Shown here piece after piece: positions 35,216 to 46,210 of a stretch of 64,000 nucleotides of DNA. Positions within the stretch are counted from its first letter, which is position 1. Each line of letters opens with the position of its first letter. A program made the translations under genes and the position numbers. The notes under the pieces were generated by a model. That model was not told the origin of the DNA. It ran no database searches and saw only the letters and a list, made by a program, of their open reading frames with translations. The DNA is from Desmodus rotundus (taxonomy: Eukaryota; Chordata; Mammalia; Chiroptera; Phyllostomidae), in contig NC_071396.1 in assembly GCF_022682495.2 (NCBI RefSeq), positions 20,085,735 through 20,149,734 of the forward strand, read 5' to 3'.

Positions 35216-37615
35216 TTCCAGGATGTCCCAATTAATCAGCCTCTCGACAAGTCCTAGGAAAGCAGCCAGGTGTGGGGTTATTTGGTCCAGTGTGGCCAGA
35301 TCTGCTGAGGTGCGGATGGGGCCTGTCTTGGGCCCGTCTCTGTGCCATTTAGGGGGTGGCTGTGGGGGAAGACTCGTGTGGGGGCATCAGTGGCGCTGGG
35401 CCCGAGAGGAGGCAGCCCACAGCTGACGCCCCTGGAGGTGCTGAGGGCATAGGTAGGCTGCCGGCACCGCATCCGGGCTCTGGGCTTCTCTTCCTGCAAA
35501 GGAGCATTTCACTTCCCACTCAAATGGTGCTTCAGATTTAGCTGAGAAATAGTTGTTGGATCTCAAAATGCTTTGGGGCTTCAACAAGGTCTGGAAGGAG
35601 TAATGCCCTAAGTCATCATCACCTCCTTAAGACATGTGATGGGTAGCTGCCCCTTCCTCGCCCCTGTACAAAGTACCTGGGGGACAGGAGAGGGCTGGAG
35701 AGAGGGTTGGTGAGCGGGACGGTCTAACCAGCAGGGATAGATTCTGCCCCTCTGGCAACTTTCCCCAGAGTTAGCCCCTGGGTCAGTCCCCCCTGCCCCC
35801 CCCCCCACAAGAGGGCCTCCCCAACCCCTCTGTGGCCCCCAAGCCTGGGTGGAGGCGGTTCTCAGTGTGTCCCTCCTTTTGGTTCGGCTCTGACGTAGAG
35901 AAGTTACTTGCTGCTGCGAGGCTTGCAGGTGGAGAAAGTGTGTGTGGTGGGGAGGATGTGAACGGGCGCCGAGGGCGTGGGTCGCATTTTGTGGTTCGCT
36001 CCCCCACAGGCGCAGACAAAGAGCAAGTGTTTATCGACAGGAACTCTGGGTCTTGGCGACGGAAGCCTCTGGTCCTCGCTCTCTGTGACGGCTTGCACAC
36101 GCCACATGTGTGCATACACACACACACATACACGCAGCCACGTGGAGTGTGGAGCTGGGCAGGGTGCGGAGCTCGCTCAGCAGGCTCATCTCCTACCCGC
36201 ACCAGACTCTAAAGGACCATCCACCTGCATGCCGTGCTGGAGAAATAAGTGGACGGTTGGCCCTGCTCAGGCAGGATGCGTGGATCCGTGGGGACAGGAA
36301 GCTTCCCAGTGGAAACCATGGAAGGAGTCGAGGTTGGGTCAGGCAGTCCCTCCTCCGCCCCTGGATTTTGGCCCCATGAGGGGACAGTGCTGGTGGCACC
36401 TCAGGGACTCTCCCGAGGCCAGCCTGCCCCCAGCTGCCCAGGCTGTGCCCACGCTGAAGCGGGGGAGCCATGTGGGGTCCAGGGAGCATGTGCGGATGTT
36501 TCCTTTCTCCTCCTGGCAGATGGAAAGGGCTGCCACGCGCCTCTCCTGCCGTCCTCGCCAGCGCCTTTGCTCCCATACTCTCTGTCTTTCCCCTCTTCTT
36601 TGTGGCAGGGTAGGGTGGGACCTGCCAAGGACCTCCAAGGGTCCCCTCTCTCTTCCTGGTCAACCTCTGCCCCACCCCGTGTCTTTCTCAAGGATGTAAG
36701 CAGCATTTTCTTATGAACGACCCTGATTCCCACACACTTCCTGTGTCCCAGATGTACACGTCTTACGTGGCTGTATTAAGCGTTCATGTTCCCAGAGCTT
36801 TTCAGGAGCACCTTTGGACTCACCCTGCTCCCCTGATTTTTGACCTTTGTCCGCAAATGATTCCCCTCCGGGAACGGTTTGTGAGTGGGCATCTCCAAGC
36901 CTGGGAGCACCTGTGGGTCGGGAAGCACATAGTGTCTTGTGACTGTCCTGCCCCCAGGTCTCCAGGAGTGAAACAGAAAAGGAAGGAGAACTCTCCTCCA
37001 AAAATAAACAAGGTTCTCAATGTCTAATTTAGGAGAGCTTTTCTCTCTTCTCTGAAGACAGATGTGCCATTGTCTCGACAACCCTCTGAGCCAAGCATAC
37101 TGGTACGGATGGTCCCGTTCCCTTCGGCTCCTTCCTGGGCAAGGGTCCCTAGCCTGCGACCCCCAAGCCCCCGACACGGGCGTGAGTGTTTGGGAACGGC
37201 CGAGCGCGTTTTCTAGGGGAAGGGGCCCTGCTTTCATTTGAATGGCAAAGGCGCTCTCCACTGGGCAAAGGAAAGGACCCGCTGCCGTGGGTCATCAATG
37301 GCCTCTCTCTCTTTCAGCCCTCACAGAAATCCCCCCAAGTTCTCTCTGCAGCACCCCTGAGGCCTGGGCTCCTTCCCTGCTGGCCTGGGTGACACTGGCC
37401 CCATCTTCTCTTGCCCAGAGACCTCCTGCCGCCTCCCCAGCTCCCAGTCTCCCCATCTGCAGCCCCCTGCTCATCACTGCCGGAATGGTGGTCCTTAGAC
37501 ACCCACGGTTTGTGGAGGTTACTCAGCCCCCAACTCCTGACCGTGACTTTCCAGCCATGGCCTCTCTGCCAGCACTCCCAGCCTGGGCTCTGCCCTTCTC
37601 CCAGACTTTGTGATG
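35216..37615. other. GC-rich unique-looking DNA
   Basis: No gene is recognised. Overlapping frames of up to 240 codons run on both strands. Local structures are a C-run near 35800-35813 and a CA microsatellite at 36111-36134. Confidence 0.45.
36111..36134. repeat. (CA)n microsatellite
   Basis: Mostly perfect ca dinucleotides with two substitutions. Confidence 0.75.
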
Positions 37616-37619
37616 GGGG

Positions 37620-37770
37620 AGACCAGACCATCCTGGGTTTGAACCCAGCTTCTGTCTGACCACAGTTGTGTGGTCTTTGACGCATAACTTAGCCCCTCTG
37701 AGCCTTGATTTCTTCCTGAGGAACAAGTGAGATGGTACGTGTGGTAAACCCGGCACATTTCTTACTGAAT
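37620..37770 (+). mobile_element. MIR SINE relic
   Basis: 'tgggtttgaacccagcttct', 'gttgtgtggtctttgacgc' and 'gagccttgatttcttcctga' match the sense MIR 5' half. Confidence 0.78.
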
Positions 37771-39228
37771 TATCTCACCTGCGCTATCCCCTCTTCCCCC
37801 TTCCTGCCCGGCCCACTGCCCAGAGCAGCCTCTTCCTCAGGGCATTTGCCTGGTGGTTTCCTACAACCCAGTCGCTGTCACCTCAGAGGTGCCCTGAGGG
37901 CTGTCCCCAGCCTGTGGACTTGGGCTGCGTCCTGGGAGGGGAGCTCTGAAGGCTCTGGGAAGTGAGGGCAGGAAAGGGTATAAGAGGCAGGGTGAGGCGA
38001 CGGTCATTTAGGAGAGGTGCTCTGGAGCAGTGTCTGCTCCGCCTCCTTCTGAGGATCCGCTGAGACGGCCCAGGGGCTCTATGTGGACCCGGAGAGAAGC
38101 CCTGAGGAAGGTCTAGAAAGCAGACAGCTAGCTGTCCCTTCCCATTACTGTCCAGTCTTTTGTTGCGGGGCCACTGGGGTCAGGACTGTCCAGATAAATG
38201 ACCAGGGAGGAGCCCTTGGATCTCGTTACACACCCCGAGTCCCCCTGCTTCCCTCCTACTTGGCATTTTTATTCCTTTTTATACCAGAAATACATAGTAT
38301 GTTTGCCAGTCAATTTGTGAAAATCACAGAACCATTATGTACCACGGAATAACTTCACAAAACACGAGCCGGTTTTTTCCCTGTACGTTACCTGTTGACA
38401 ACTTCCCTTCTGTCCCTAAAGTACTTTGAACTCCTCAGAATAAAGGTGCTACCTCAATACATGTTGCTATTATCTTTGTCATTATCAATTTCTCTTAACA
38501 GAGGCCCCCTTTAAAACAGTGCTCAGTGTGGAAAGCAGTTTTTCTGTTTGCTCTGGTTATATTTGGGTCTTGTGACAGCCAGGTGGGACACCCAAACGCC
38601 AAGCCACAGGAGGAACACAGGACACTGTGGGTCTGCACGCCCCTGTCCTCGCAGGTTTGCGGTCCTCACAGTAGTTCATTAATCCCGCGGGGCTAGAAGC
38701 GGTGAACGCTATTGCCTTGTTTTAAAGAGAGGGAAAAGTTGGCAGACCTGGAGGTACCAGAGGAAACAGAGAACCCTAACTTGACACCCCCCTGGGGATG
38801 GGCTGAAAATGCCCTTGGGCACTCAGCAGGGTCCCTGGAAGCTGACATCCTTTGCTGGCCCGGCATCTCTGAGAAGGGAAGGATAGGACCCGTGTGTCCC
38901 TTTTGACCCCTCTGTGAGGACGGCCCCCTGCCACAGCCTCCACCAGGCACACCGACAACCCTGAGTGCACGCGGACACTGAGTAGGTACCGTGTGGCTGT
39001 GACGATTTCATCACATGGGAATGTACCGGAACTAGCCGAGGTGACAGCTTGCCCATCTGAGCCCGCGGCCCCGTCTTGCAGGCTGTTAGAGACCCAGGTC
39101 TTGGGGCTGGGTCCTTGGGCGGCACGGACCTCTGCCTGCACAGCATCCTGCCTGCCCAGGCACACCGGAGTCTGGGACTCGTGGACGCCACACCCACCTG
39201 CTCGTGCAGGCAGTGGGGTGGGGGATGT
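37771..39228. other. Unique-looking DNA
   Basis: No gene is recognised. 38260-38520 is AT-rich and repeat-like, but I cannot assign it. 38660-38760 may be a weak antisense MIR. Confidence 0.4.
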
Positions 39229-39229
39229 G

Positions 39230-39400
39230 GCGTCCTGGGAAGACAGTGGGTTTGGGAGTCATGGGGCCTCGTTGTAAACCCCAGTCACTGGCTCTACGAT
39301 TCGGGGCGACATATTTTCCAGGTCTGTTTCCACATCAGCAGTCAGGGGACATAGCGTCTTCCTCGTAGGCTGGTCGTGAAAATGGTCGCCAACACATGTG
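39230..39400 (+). mobile_element. MIR SINE relic
   Basis: 'gtaaaccccagtcactggct', 'ggtctgtttccacatcagc' follow the sense MIR pattern of amino-acid-loop-derived 5' end and core. Confidence 0.6.
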
Positions 39401-40009
39401 TAGCGCCAGCCAGCCCAGGGGAACCCGCGGGAGTGCCTCCCACCCCAGGCGGGGGCTGTTGGGTGGGTGCTCAGTGATGTCGCGCCGGCAGCTGAAACCG
39501 GCTGTGGCAAGAGTATGTCCTCCACAGAGATCAGCACATGCTACAAAGCAGGGGTCCCCCACCCCCTGCCGAGCTTATTTATCAGCACGCCCTCGCATCA
39601 GAGGCATCAGTAAATAAAGTTATTATAGTAAACACATGAAAAACCCATGTTGACTCAAAATGTAGCAATAGAATACATCATTACAAGGGACACAAAGTCA
39701 CTGCTTGTTTTATAAGAAAAGTGATATCACGTCTGCCCAGAACTGGTCACACAGAAAGATGAATGAGGCCTCTTTCAGTCCATGGAGCTGGTCATTTAGG
39801 TCTATTGCTTTTGCTTATTGAACTTAGGAGTGTAGTTTGTGTTTTTACTAGTGATGCTAGTCACTGTTTGGCTAAGAAGAATACCCTGGCTAAAACTCAG
39901 ACCAACAGAAAAAAAAAGGTTTTGGGAAAAAAGGAGAGTTTGGGGAATAATTTCCTCTATTTCCAAGCTGGGGCAACAGATTGTCAATCAACAAACACCC
40001 AGCCTTGTG

Positions 40010-40140
40010 CTTGAGCCTGCAACCGGTACAAGAAATACACAAAGCGGTTCTTGACTTCACGAAGCTCCCAGTCTGCATGGAGTGGTGAGGGAGGAGGCAC
40101 CGCATTTGAAGTCACATACAAAATAAACAACTTTTGCAAA
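40010..40140 (-). mobile_element. LINE-2 3' end fragment
   Basis: 'gttcttgacttcacgaagct', 'cccagtctgcatggagtgg' and 'catacaaaataaacaacttt' match antisense L2 tail sequence. Confidence 0.55.
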
Positions 40141-40169
40141 CACATGCTATTCCACAATGTGCTTCCACA

Positions 40170-40270
40170 TAAAAGAAATTCAGGCACGGGGAAGAGAAAT
40201 TTGTTCGGATTGTACAACTAAGAAAAAGCAAAACTGGGATTTGTGCTCAGATTGCAGATCCAAGAGTCTT
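40170..40270 (-). mobile_element. MIR SINE relic
   Basis: 'aaattcaggcacggggaaga', 'gtacaactaagaaaaagca' and 'actgggatttgtgctcagat' match the antisense MIR. Confidence 0.6.
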
Positions 40271-40653
40271 GCCGGAAATAATCAGGGGACAAGAGATGGC
40301 ATTGCGTGCCAGCCAAAATGGGCTAACCTCTACGTGTAGATACTTACAGAATGGAAGCTGTACGAAGAGGCTGATTGTGTGGTCATTGACAACGAACGCA
40401 GAAGTACAGAACCGTCGAAGGGGCAGGAATTGCCGAGGTCTAGCCACGGGTGGGCAAAGCCCCATGGAGAACGGGAGTTTTCCCTGTATCTTCATAGATG
40501 GCTGCACATTCCTGTGATATTTTATTAAGCAACGAATACAGCCAGGCTGTGTGAGCCTAAGTCTGCCCCAAGTGCAGTAAGCCCCCTGCCGAGACTGAAC
40601 GGCTAGGAGGAGGGGCGGGCCCCCAGAGGGGGGTGCAGACAGCGGTGGGGGAC

Positions 40654-43616
40654 CCCACTGTGTGCTTGGGCAACCTGAAAACACCAGGGAAAAGTCAGTC
40701 AACCAATATTTCGGTATTATAGACCCAGTCTATCTTTTCTTATTATAAAAATCTTTCTTGCTTTCCCCCTACCCCACCTTTCTTCTTGGTCTTTTTTTTT
40801 TTTTTTTTTTTAAACACTGTGGGCTTTTTTGACTGCCATCCACCCAAACCTGACTCCAAGTAATAAATGTCGGAGCGACGATGGCACAGCCTGCGCCCGG
40901 CTGGCGGAAGCGACACTTTATGTGTGAGATGCTGGCAACCTCAGGAATGGCCAGAGCACTTCGAGGGTTACTGTGGTGGAATATTGGTTTCTCGTCTGAA
41001 AGAGGAAAGGGGAAAGTCAAGAGTGAGGCGGGCTGGTCCCTGAGCACTATAGTAAGGGCAGTGGGCTGGAGCCAGGCCACTCCCTTCTCCTGGGGCCCCT
41101 TAGCACAGCCGCTCTATACTCGGGGTGCTGCAGAGCGGGCTCCGTGGGTCAGCTCCCCAGGAAACTTAGGGCTGCTGCTTCCCCTGCCATCAGCAATCTC
41201 AGGGTGGCCTCCGGGAACTCTCAGGCCTCCTTTCAGGAAGGCCCCCTTGCTATTCCTCTGCTCCCACCTCCCCAGCCTGTTACAAGTGTCTTCCTGGGAT
41301 CCAGAAGCACACTGCAGGAGTTCTTGGCAGAAGGCTGTACCTTTGGATGACTTGAACTGGAAACCCATGTGACTCTTTGACAAGTTATCTAAGGCCACAG
41401 TTTCCCATCGGTAAAGAGGGGATATTCTTATATCTGTTTAGTGGTGTGCTGGTAAATGTTGGATCGCTAGCTCTCAAAAAAACAAACAAAAAGAAACTTC
41501 TGCTTATATAGTGTTTGCCAATTCCTATAGTGTAAACACTTCCCTCATGGTCAGTTTCAAGCTGTTACCATGAGGTCACTGACCGTGGGTTTGGGAGGAT
41601 ATATACGTGATGGGCTTTGCAGCCCACCCAAGCCTGTCCAGGGGGTCCTTGGGGTGCTTTAACTAGGGGAGGCCCAGGAGAGCTCGGTATGGGGCCCAGC
41701 ACACAGCTGTGGCTGCCGCCAGCCAGAGCTCTCGGCTGGCAGCCTCCTTGCCCTTCAGAAAGTAGCAAATGGACTCCCTTTTCTGGAAGAAGCAAATTGC
41801 AAAGGATTTTGAAATAATATGAGGCTCTCTTTCCTGGTTTCTGATAAATTGCTCTGAGCACCTTCTTGGAAATAACTCAGGGCCAGTGCCCATGCCTCTG
41901 GGGTAGTCTGAAGAGGGTGTCCCTTGTGGCTTTCCCTCCCTGCCGCCAGGACCTGGAATCTCCGCTGGGAGAGCCACCCTCGGCCAGCGCCACGGCACTC
42001 TCGCCCACCAGCACACCACAGGCAAAGACCTCATTTTACTTTTAGCAAGCTCCTAATGTGTCTGTTCCTTTCCTAAGCAGCAGCTATGCTTCCGGCCACA
42101 GCCAACAAAGTAACAAAGCGACCTTGTTCAAAGCAAACAAGTCTGGTATCAGTTGGAACAAACACACAATCACTCTCCCAGACCTCAGGCTCCGAGCCCA
42201 GCTGGACAGGGCAGAGTGAAAGGGCTCGGGGCCACCAGGCAGCAAAACTCACCTTTATCTGCTTTCAAAAGGCCCGTATATCAAGGGCAGTTTTTATGTG
42301 GGTCCCCCACCCCCACTGTTACTAATATCCTTTAGGAAGCCTGAAAATAGCATGTCTTTCCCCACTGATGGGTTTGGTTCCAGGTGCCTTTGGCTCATTT
42401 TTTATTCCTTGCAAGCCCTTGTGTGGAGAGGAGGAGGCAAAGGTTTTCTTCCCTTCTCTGTTCCTTTTTAAGGTCCCCATAGTAAGACTATTGTTTCAAT
42501 TTTTAAACTCAGTCTTTCCATCTGTTGGACTAGATGCTCATTTAAGATTCTTCTGCTGTTAGATAGCCTCGGAGTCTGTGAGCAGTCGCCCCTTTTCTGA
42601 TCTCCTGCCCCGAGGCAGCCGGGACTGATCGATAGCAGATTTACCGTGTGGAAATGTGTCGCGTGCCGAGCCCGACTTGTAGACCTGCATGGCAGCACAG
42701 TTCACGGCCCTCGGGGCTCATGATGCTGGGCGCTCAGGGGACCTTCTAGAGAACTCTCTGCAGGTTATTGGGCTGACCGGGGATCAGGAATGCACGGGGT
42801 CAAGCCCTGCTGCACAAATGGACGGTTAAAGGGTTGAGCGTCCCACCAAAAAGCAGAAGGTAGAACGCCAACGAGACCAGACTGTCCCTTAGCTGGCCCT
42901 GAATACGTGGTATTGTCTCGCGCATTCAAAAAAATGATTCTATTTAGAAAAGTAACTGGCTACATGGCAAGCACCCGGCCAGGAGGTGCTCACAGACACC
43001 TTGGAGACTGCCGACGTGGTACAGTGGGGGAGTATCAGGGAAGCTGAAAGAATGAGCCACCGTGGGAGTGTGACCTGGGGAGAGGTAACCCTGCCTGGAG
43101 GGACGGAGGGACAGAGGGATGGGCCTTACAGGCAGCAAGGAAGAGATGCCTGTCTTGGGAAATGAGTGAGATTCCTCCAGGCACAGACGGGAGGGAGCAG
43201 GTGGCAGGCAGAGAGAGCGCCTGGATGGAGCGCAGAGACAGGAAGTGTCCGCTGACCGGTATGCGTACATGGGGCTGTCTAGGCGAACGGCTGCGCCTCC
43301 TGCACAGGGAGTAAAAGAGCGCATTCTTTCAGCTCATCTGTTTGTTAAAAAATTATTTGTTGAGTGCTTTCTGGGGTTCTGGGTCTGATCCGCACAGAAG
43401 GAGCGTAAGACACCCTGCCGGCTGACTGTGGATTTGCCAGGTCCACCCGCTCTTCCTTCCCTGTATTACGCTCCAGGTCCCTCTGGGGTCCGGGCTCTCA
43501 GGACCTCATGGCCTGAAGGCACCCCTTTGAGCCGTCAACACCATCATCATCTACATAATTGAACTTACTATTGACCATGACTTGCTGTATCTCTTCATCG
43601 TTGCTTTGAACTCTCA
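40654..43616. other. Unique-looking DNA, possible regulatory segment
   Basis: No gene is recognised. A pure T-run of 21 lies at 40792-40812. A MIR-like piece is at 41380-41450. 42080-42180 is AT-rich and free of repeats with several AACAAAG/TTCAAAG strings. 43330-43420 may be an antisense L2 tail. Confidence 0.4.
40792..40812. repeat. Poly-T run
   Basis: Twenty-one consecutive T. It could be the tail of a minus-strand retrocopy, but no element body is recognised next to it. Confidence 0.85.
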
Positions 43617-43722
43617 CAGTTGCCCCCTTATCTATGGGGGTGCATTTTAAGACCCCCAGTGGATGCCTGAAACCGTGGACAGCAGTACTGGTCTGTACAC
43701 AGACTGTTTTTTCCTATCCATA
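43617..43722. mobile_element. Tigger-type (pogo) DNA transposon, left part
   Basis: Starts cagttgcccccttatct, followed by 'aagacccccagtggatgcc' and 'gactgttttttcctatcc', which I recognise as a mammalian Tigger-type non-autonomous element. It is interrupted by a mariner at 43723 and resumes at 44300. Confidence 0.8.
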
Positions 43723-44297
43723 TGAGGGGGGACCCGCGAAATGGAATTTGCTTATAAGAAATTGTGTATTTACGGTACTCTTACATGTTTAAACGTCAGT
43801 CACCTTCACAGCACTTTCTATTTGATGCAGTACGCCTATTGAGACATTTTTTCCACTGCTCAGCACAGTTTTTGAACTCATTGATTTTGATGACTTTCAG
43901 AGTCTCTGCCATTTTTTGTTTCACCTCTTCCACGTCAGCAAAACGTCTCCCTTTGAGGACTCTGTCATCCAGGGAAACAAAAAAGAAAAGTCACTTGGGG
44001 TGAGACTGAGTAAATAGGGAGTGTGGGGCATAGGGATCATGCCAGTTTGGGTCAAAAACTGCTGAACACTCAGTGTGGTGTGGGCAGGTGCACTTGTACA
44101 GCACCCATCATGAAATGGGCAAAGGCTTAAAAGAGCCTTAAAAAAATTCACTGAAGCCAAACGCAGCCTCTCACGACACCGCCAGCTGGTGCACGGATAC
44201 AGATGGGTTTCTAAAAGACTCACTAGAGGGGAAAGCCTGTACTACGAGGGGCCCATCCTCCAGAAGATAATTCCGGGTTTTTTGGGGTGTCCCCTTG
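43723..44297 (-). mobile_element. mariner transposon remnant nested in the Tigger element
   Basis: A 575-base Tc1/mariner element flanked by TA dinucleotides (43721-43722 and 44298-44299). The ends are imperfect inverted repeats: left tgaggggggaccc, right reverse complemented caaggggacacccc. The minus strand encodes a degraded C-terminal part of a mariner transposase: a frame covering 43921-44223 contains FLTQTG followed by TPSDFSFLFP, which corresponds to the family region carrying the third catalytic aspartate. The N-terminal DNA-binding and first two catalytic regions are missing, so it is an internally deleted, inactive copy. Removing it restores the Tigger sequence exactly. Confidence 0.88.
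43921..44223 (-). pseudogene. Degraded mariner transposase, C-terminal fragment
   Basis: About 100 codons are open on the minus strand. The start is arbitrary; no native initiation is implied. Family features seen are the hydrophobic FLTQ segment and the PSDF motif with the conserved aspartate, followed by FLFP. The usual preceding YSPDLAP block is changed. Mariner transposases are about 345 residues and cut at TA sites; this fragment lacks two of the three catalytic acids and cannot be active. Confidence 0.8.
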
Positions 44298-44299
44298 TA

Positions 44300-44588
44300 C
44301 ATATCTGTGATAAAGTTTAATAATATATCAATGAGGCACAGTAAGATATTAAGAGTGATAAATAATAAAATAGGACAATTACAACAATATGCTGTAGTAA
44401 AAGTAACATCAGTGGCTTTGGGGCCTCGATGAAGTGAAACAATTGAACTCGCTCACTGTGACATGGCAACAGTTTAACTGACCCCTGGGGCAGCATGTCC
44501 ACCATGTGACTGAAGGGCAGGGAGCGTCTCCAGGGTGGGGGATTCATCACCCTGCTCGGAGCAACAGACATAAAACTTACACGTTGCT
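44300..44588. mobile_element. Tigger-type DNA transposon, middle part
   Basis: Continues with 'ctgtgataaagtttaataat', 'aggcacagtaagatattaag', 'aataaaataggacaattaca' in the order of the family, up to the VES SINE. Confidence 0.8.
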
Positions 44589-44851
44589 CCCTGGCCGGTG
44601 TGGCTCGGCCGGTTGGCGTGTCTGAAGCACGACTGGAGGTTGCACGTTTGATTCCCCATCAGGGCACGTACGTAGGTCGTGGGTTTGATCCCTGACCTGG
44701 GTCGTGTAACCCTGGTCCAGGTACATGTGAGAGGCAACTGATCGATGCTTCTCTCTCACATCCATGTTTCTCTCTCTCCCTTCCTCTCTCCCTTTCTGTC
44801 TCTCCAAAGGCAATGAAAAAGATGTCTGCAGGTGAGGATTAAAAAAGACAA
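44589..44851 (+). mobile_element. VES-type tRNA-derived SINE nested in the Tigger element
   Basis: Head ccctggccggtgtggctcgg contains the pol III A box. B-box-like strings 'gtttgattcccc' and 'ggtttgatccctg' follow. The body ends in 'aactgatcgatgcttctctc', a CT-rich stretch and an A-rich tail. This is a VES SINE, diagnostic for bats. Target duplications are not clearly visible. Confidence 0.92.
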
Positions 44852-44963
44852 CTGATGAATTGTTTATTTCTAGAATTTTCCATGTAATATTTTTGCACCA
44901 CAGTTGAACACTGATAACCAAAACCACACAAAGCGAATCTGCAGAAAAGGGAGAAATGTACTG
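44852..44963. mobile_element. Tigger-type DNA transposon, right part
   Basis: 'ttctagaattttccatgtaa', 'ccacagttgaacactgataa' and the terminal 'gggagaaatgtactg' complete the element. The right end, reverse complemented (cagtacatttctccc), pairs imperfectly with the left end cagttgccccctt. Confidence 0.8.
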
Positions 44964-44965
44964 TT

Positions 44966-45290
44966 TAGTTCTCTATTGATGTTTAAGTCAACGAACTGAA
45001 AGATCATTTACATAGAGTAAAAGGCGCAAAACTGAGGTGTATGAAGTTTGATGACAGATGCGCACATGTAGCCCCGCCCGGACAGGATAAAACGCTCCCA
45101 TCATCCCAGCCCCTCACCCGCCCCAGACACCCAGGCGGCCAGGGGTCCGACTTCTGTTACCATAGCTCAGTTTGCGAATGGAGTCAAGTGGGAGATGGTC
45201 TTCCGTGTGTGGCTTCTGCTCAGCTCACTAGAGCCGAGCAGAACAGTAGTTCCTGTGTTTGCTACAGAGCAGTGGCTCATTGCAGGAGTG
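44966..45290 (-). mobile_element. LINE-1 3' UTR fragment, reverse oriented
   Basis: Antisense L1 3' UTR pattern: 'ttgatgacagatgcgcacat', 'ggataaaacgctcccatcat', 'gttaccatagctcagtttgc' and 'gtggcttctgctcagctcac'. Strongly diverged. Confidence 0.6.
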
Positions 45291-45474
45291 TGTTGCTGAA
45301 CGTTTGGGTTGTTCTCTCCTTGTTGTGTTTGCTTGTTTGTCTGTCTTCACTTCCTGACTACACTGTGGGCTTAGGGCAGGCCTGAGTGTCACCTGCCTTG
45401 TCCCCACCCCAGAAACACGCCCCCGGGGCTGTGTCGGACTGCATCCTGAAAGGTCTTGGTTACTTGAATTTTAT
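45291..45474. other. No feature recognised
   Basis: Short unique-looking stretch between L1 and L2 pieces. Confidence 0.4.
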
Positions 45475-46030
45475 TTGTGGATAAGGCGTAGTCCCTTCCT
45501 GTTGAGATTCATAATCTAATCATGGCGGCAGCTACAAACGTAACTCAGTTGTTCCAAGGCAACACATTTCCCCATCCATTTATCAAGTATTTATTTCAGA
45601 GGAGAGGGGACATGCTTGTGAATATCTAAGATGTAGGCAGAGAGTGACAAGCGGTGGGAGAGGAATGCAGGACAGCAGCCACGGAAGCCCTGGCAGCCCT
45701 GGTGCCTGCTGCTGAGGACCCCGGGGACGTCTCGAGGCAGCGCAGCAGACGCACCATCTCAGAAGGGGGCTGGTTCAGACATGGAGAGGCCGCGATGGGC
45801 CAACGTTATCAGCCCAGCAGAGGCAGAGCTGGGGTTGCAGCGGTGGGGCAGGGAAGAAAGGTGACCCGAGTCACAGAGGCAGCACTGGGTGCGTGTGGAA
45901 GCAGCGGGTGGGTAGGTCTGGGCGGAGTGTGAGAAGTGGTGGGTGAGGGGGGACAACAGGACAGGCTTGCACCACGGAGGGCCTTGAATGCCAAGCTGGG
46001 AAACCCAGGAGCAGCTTCAAACACATGGTA
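45475..46030 (-). mobile_element. LINE-2 fragment
   Basis: Antisense L2 with 'gtagtcccttcctgttgaga', 'gagggccttgaatgccaag' and 'gaaacccaggagcagcttca'. The centre is GC-rich and only weakly similar. Confidence 0.55.
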
Positions 46031-46039
46031 CGTGCCCAG

Positions 46040-46210
46040 CAAACACTTGGGTGGTAACGGTGATGCTACTGCAACAGTTTACACCCACCCACTGGGAGGC
46101 ACGCCCCCTCCACCTCTGAGTCGCTACATCAGTGTGACAGGGGGCAGCTGAAACTCAGAGCGGGTAAGTGACTTGGCTAGGGCCCGCTGACGGTGAACCG
46201 ACTCTGCCCA
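46040..46210 (-). mobile_element. MIR SINE relic
   Basis: 'ggcagctgaaactcagagc', 'gtaagtgacttggctaggg' match the antisense MIR core. Confidence 0.65.

Larger units (their letters stand above)
39549..40653. mobile_element. Segment bracketed by hAT-like inverted termini
   Basis: The left end reads caggggtcccccacc and the right end, reverse complemented, reads gtggggtcccccacc, about 1.1 kb apart. A second string, ccccctgccgag, is repeated near each end (about 39558 and 40578) in direct orientation. Inside are older repeats in recognisable condition (L2 at 40010-40140, MIR at 40170-40270), so the interior is host DNA, not a transposase gene. No 8-base target duplication is seen. It may be two separate element ends or a captured segment. 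Confidence 0.35.

Noticed and set aside
35977..36699. 240-codon plus-strand open frame
   Set aside because: Runs through a CA microsatellite and overlaps similar-length frames on both strands; typical of GC-rich non-coding DNA.
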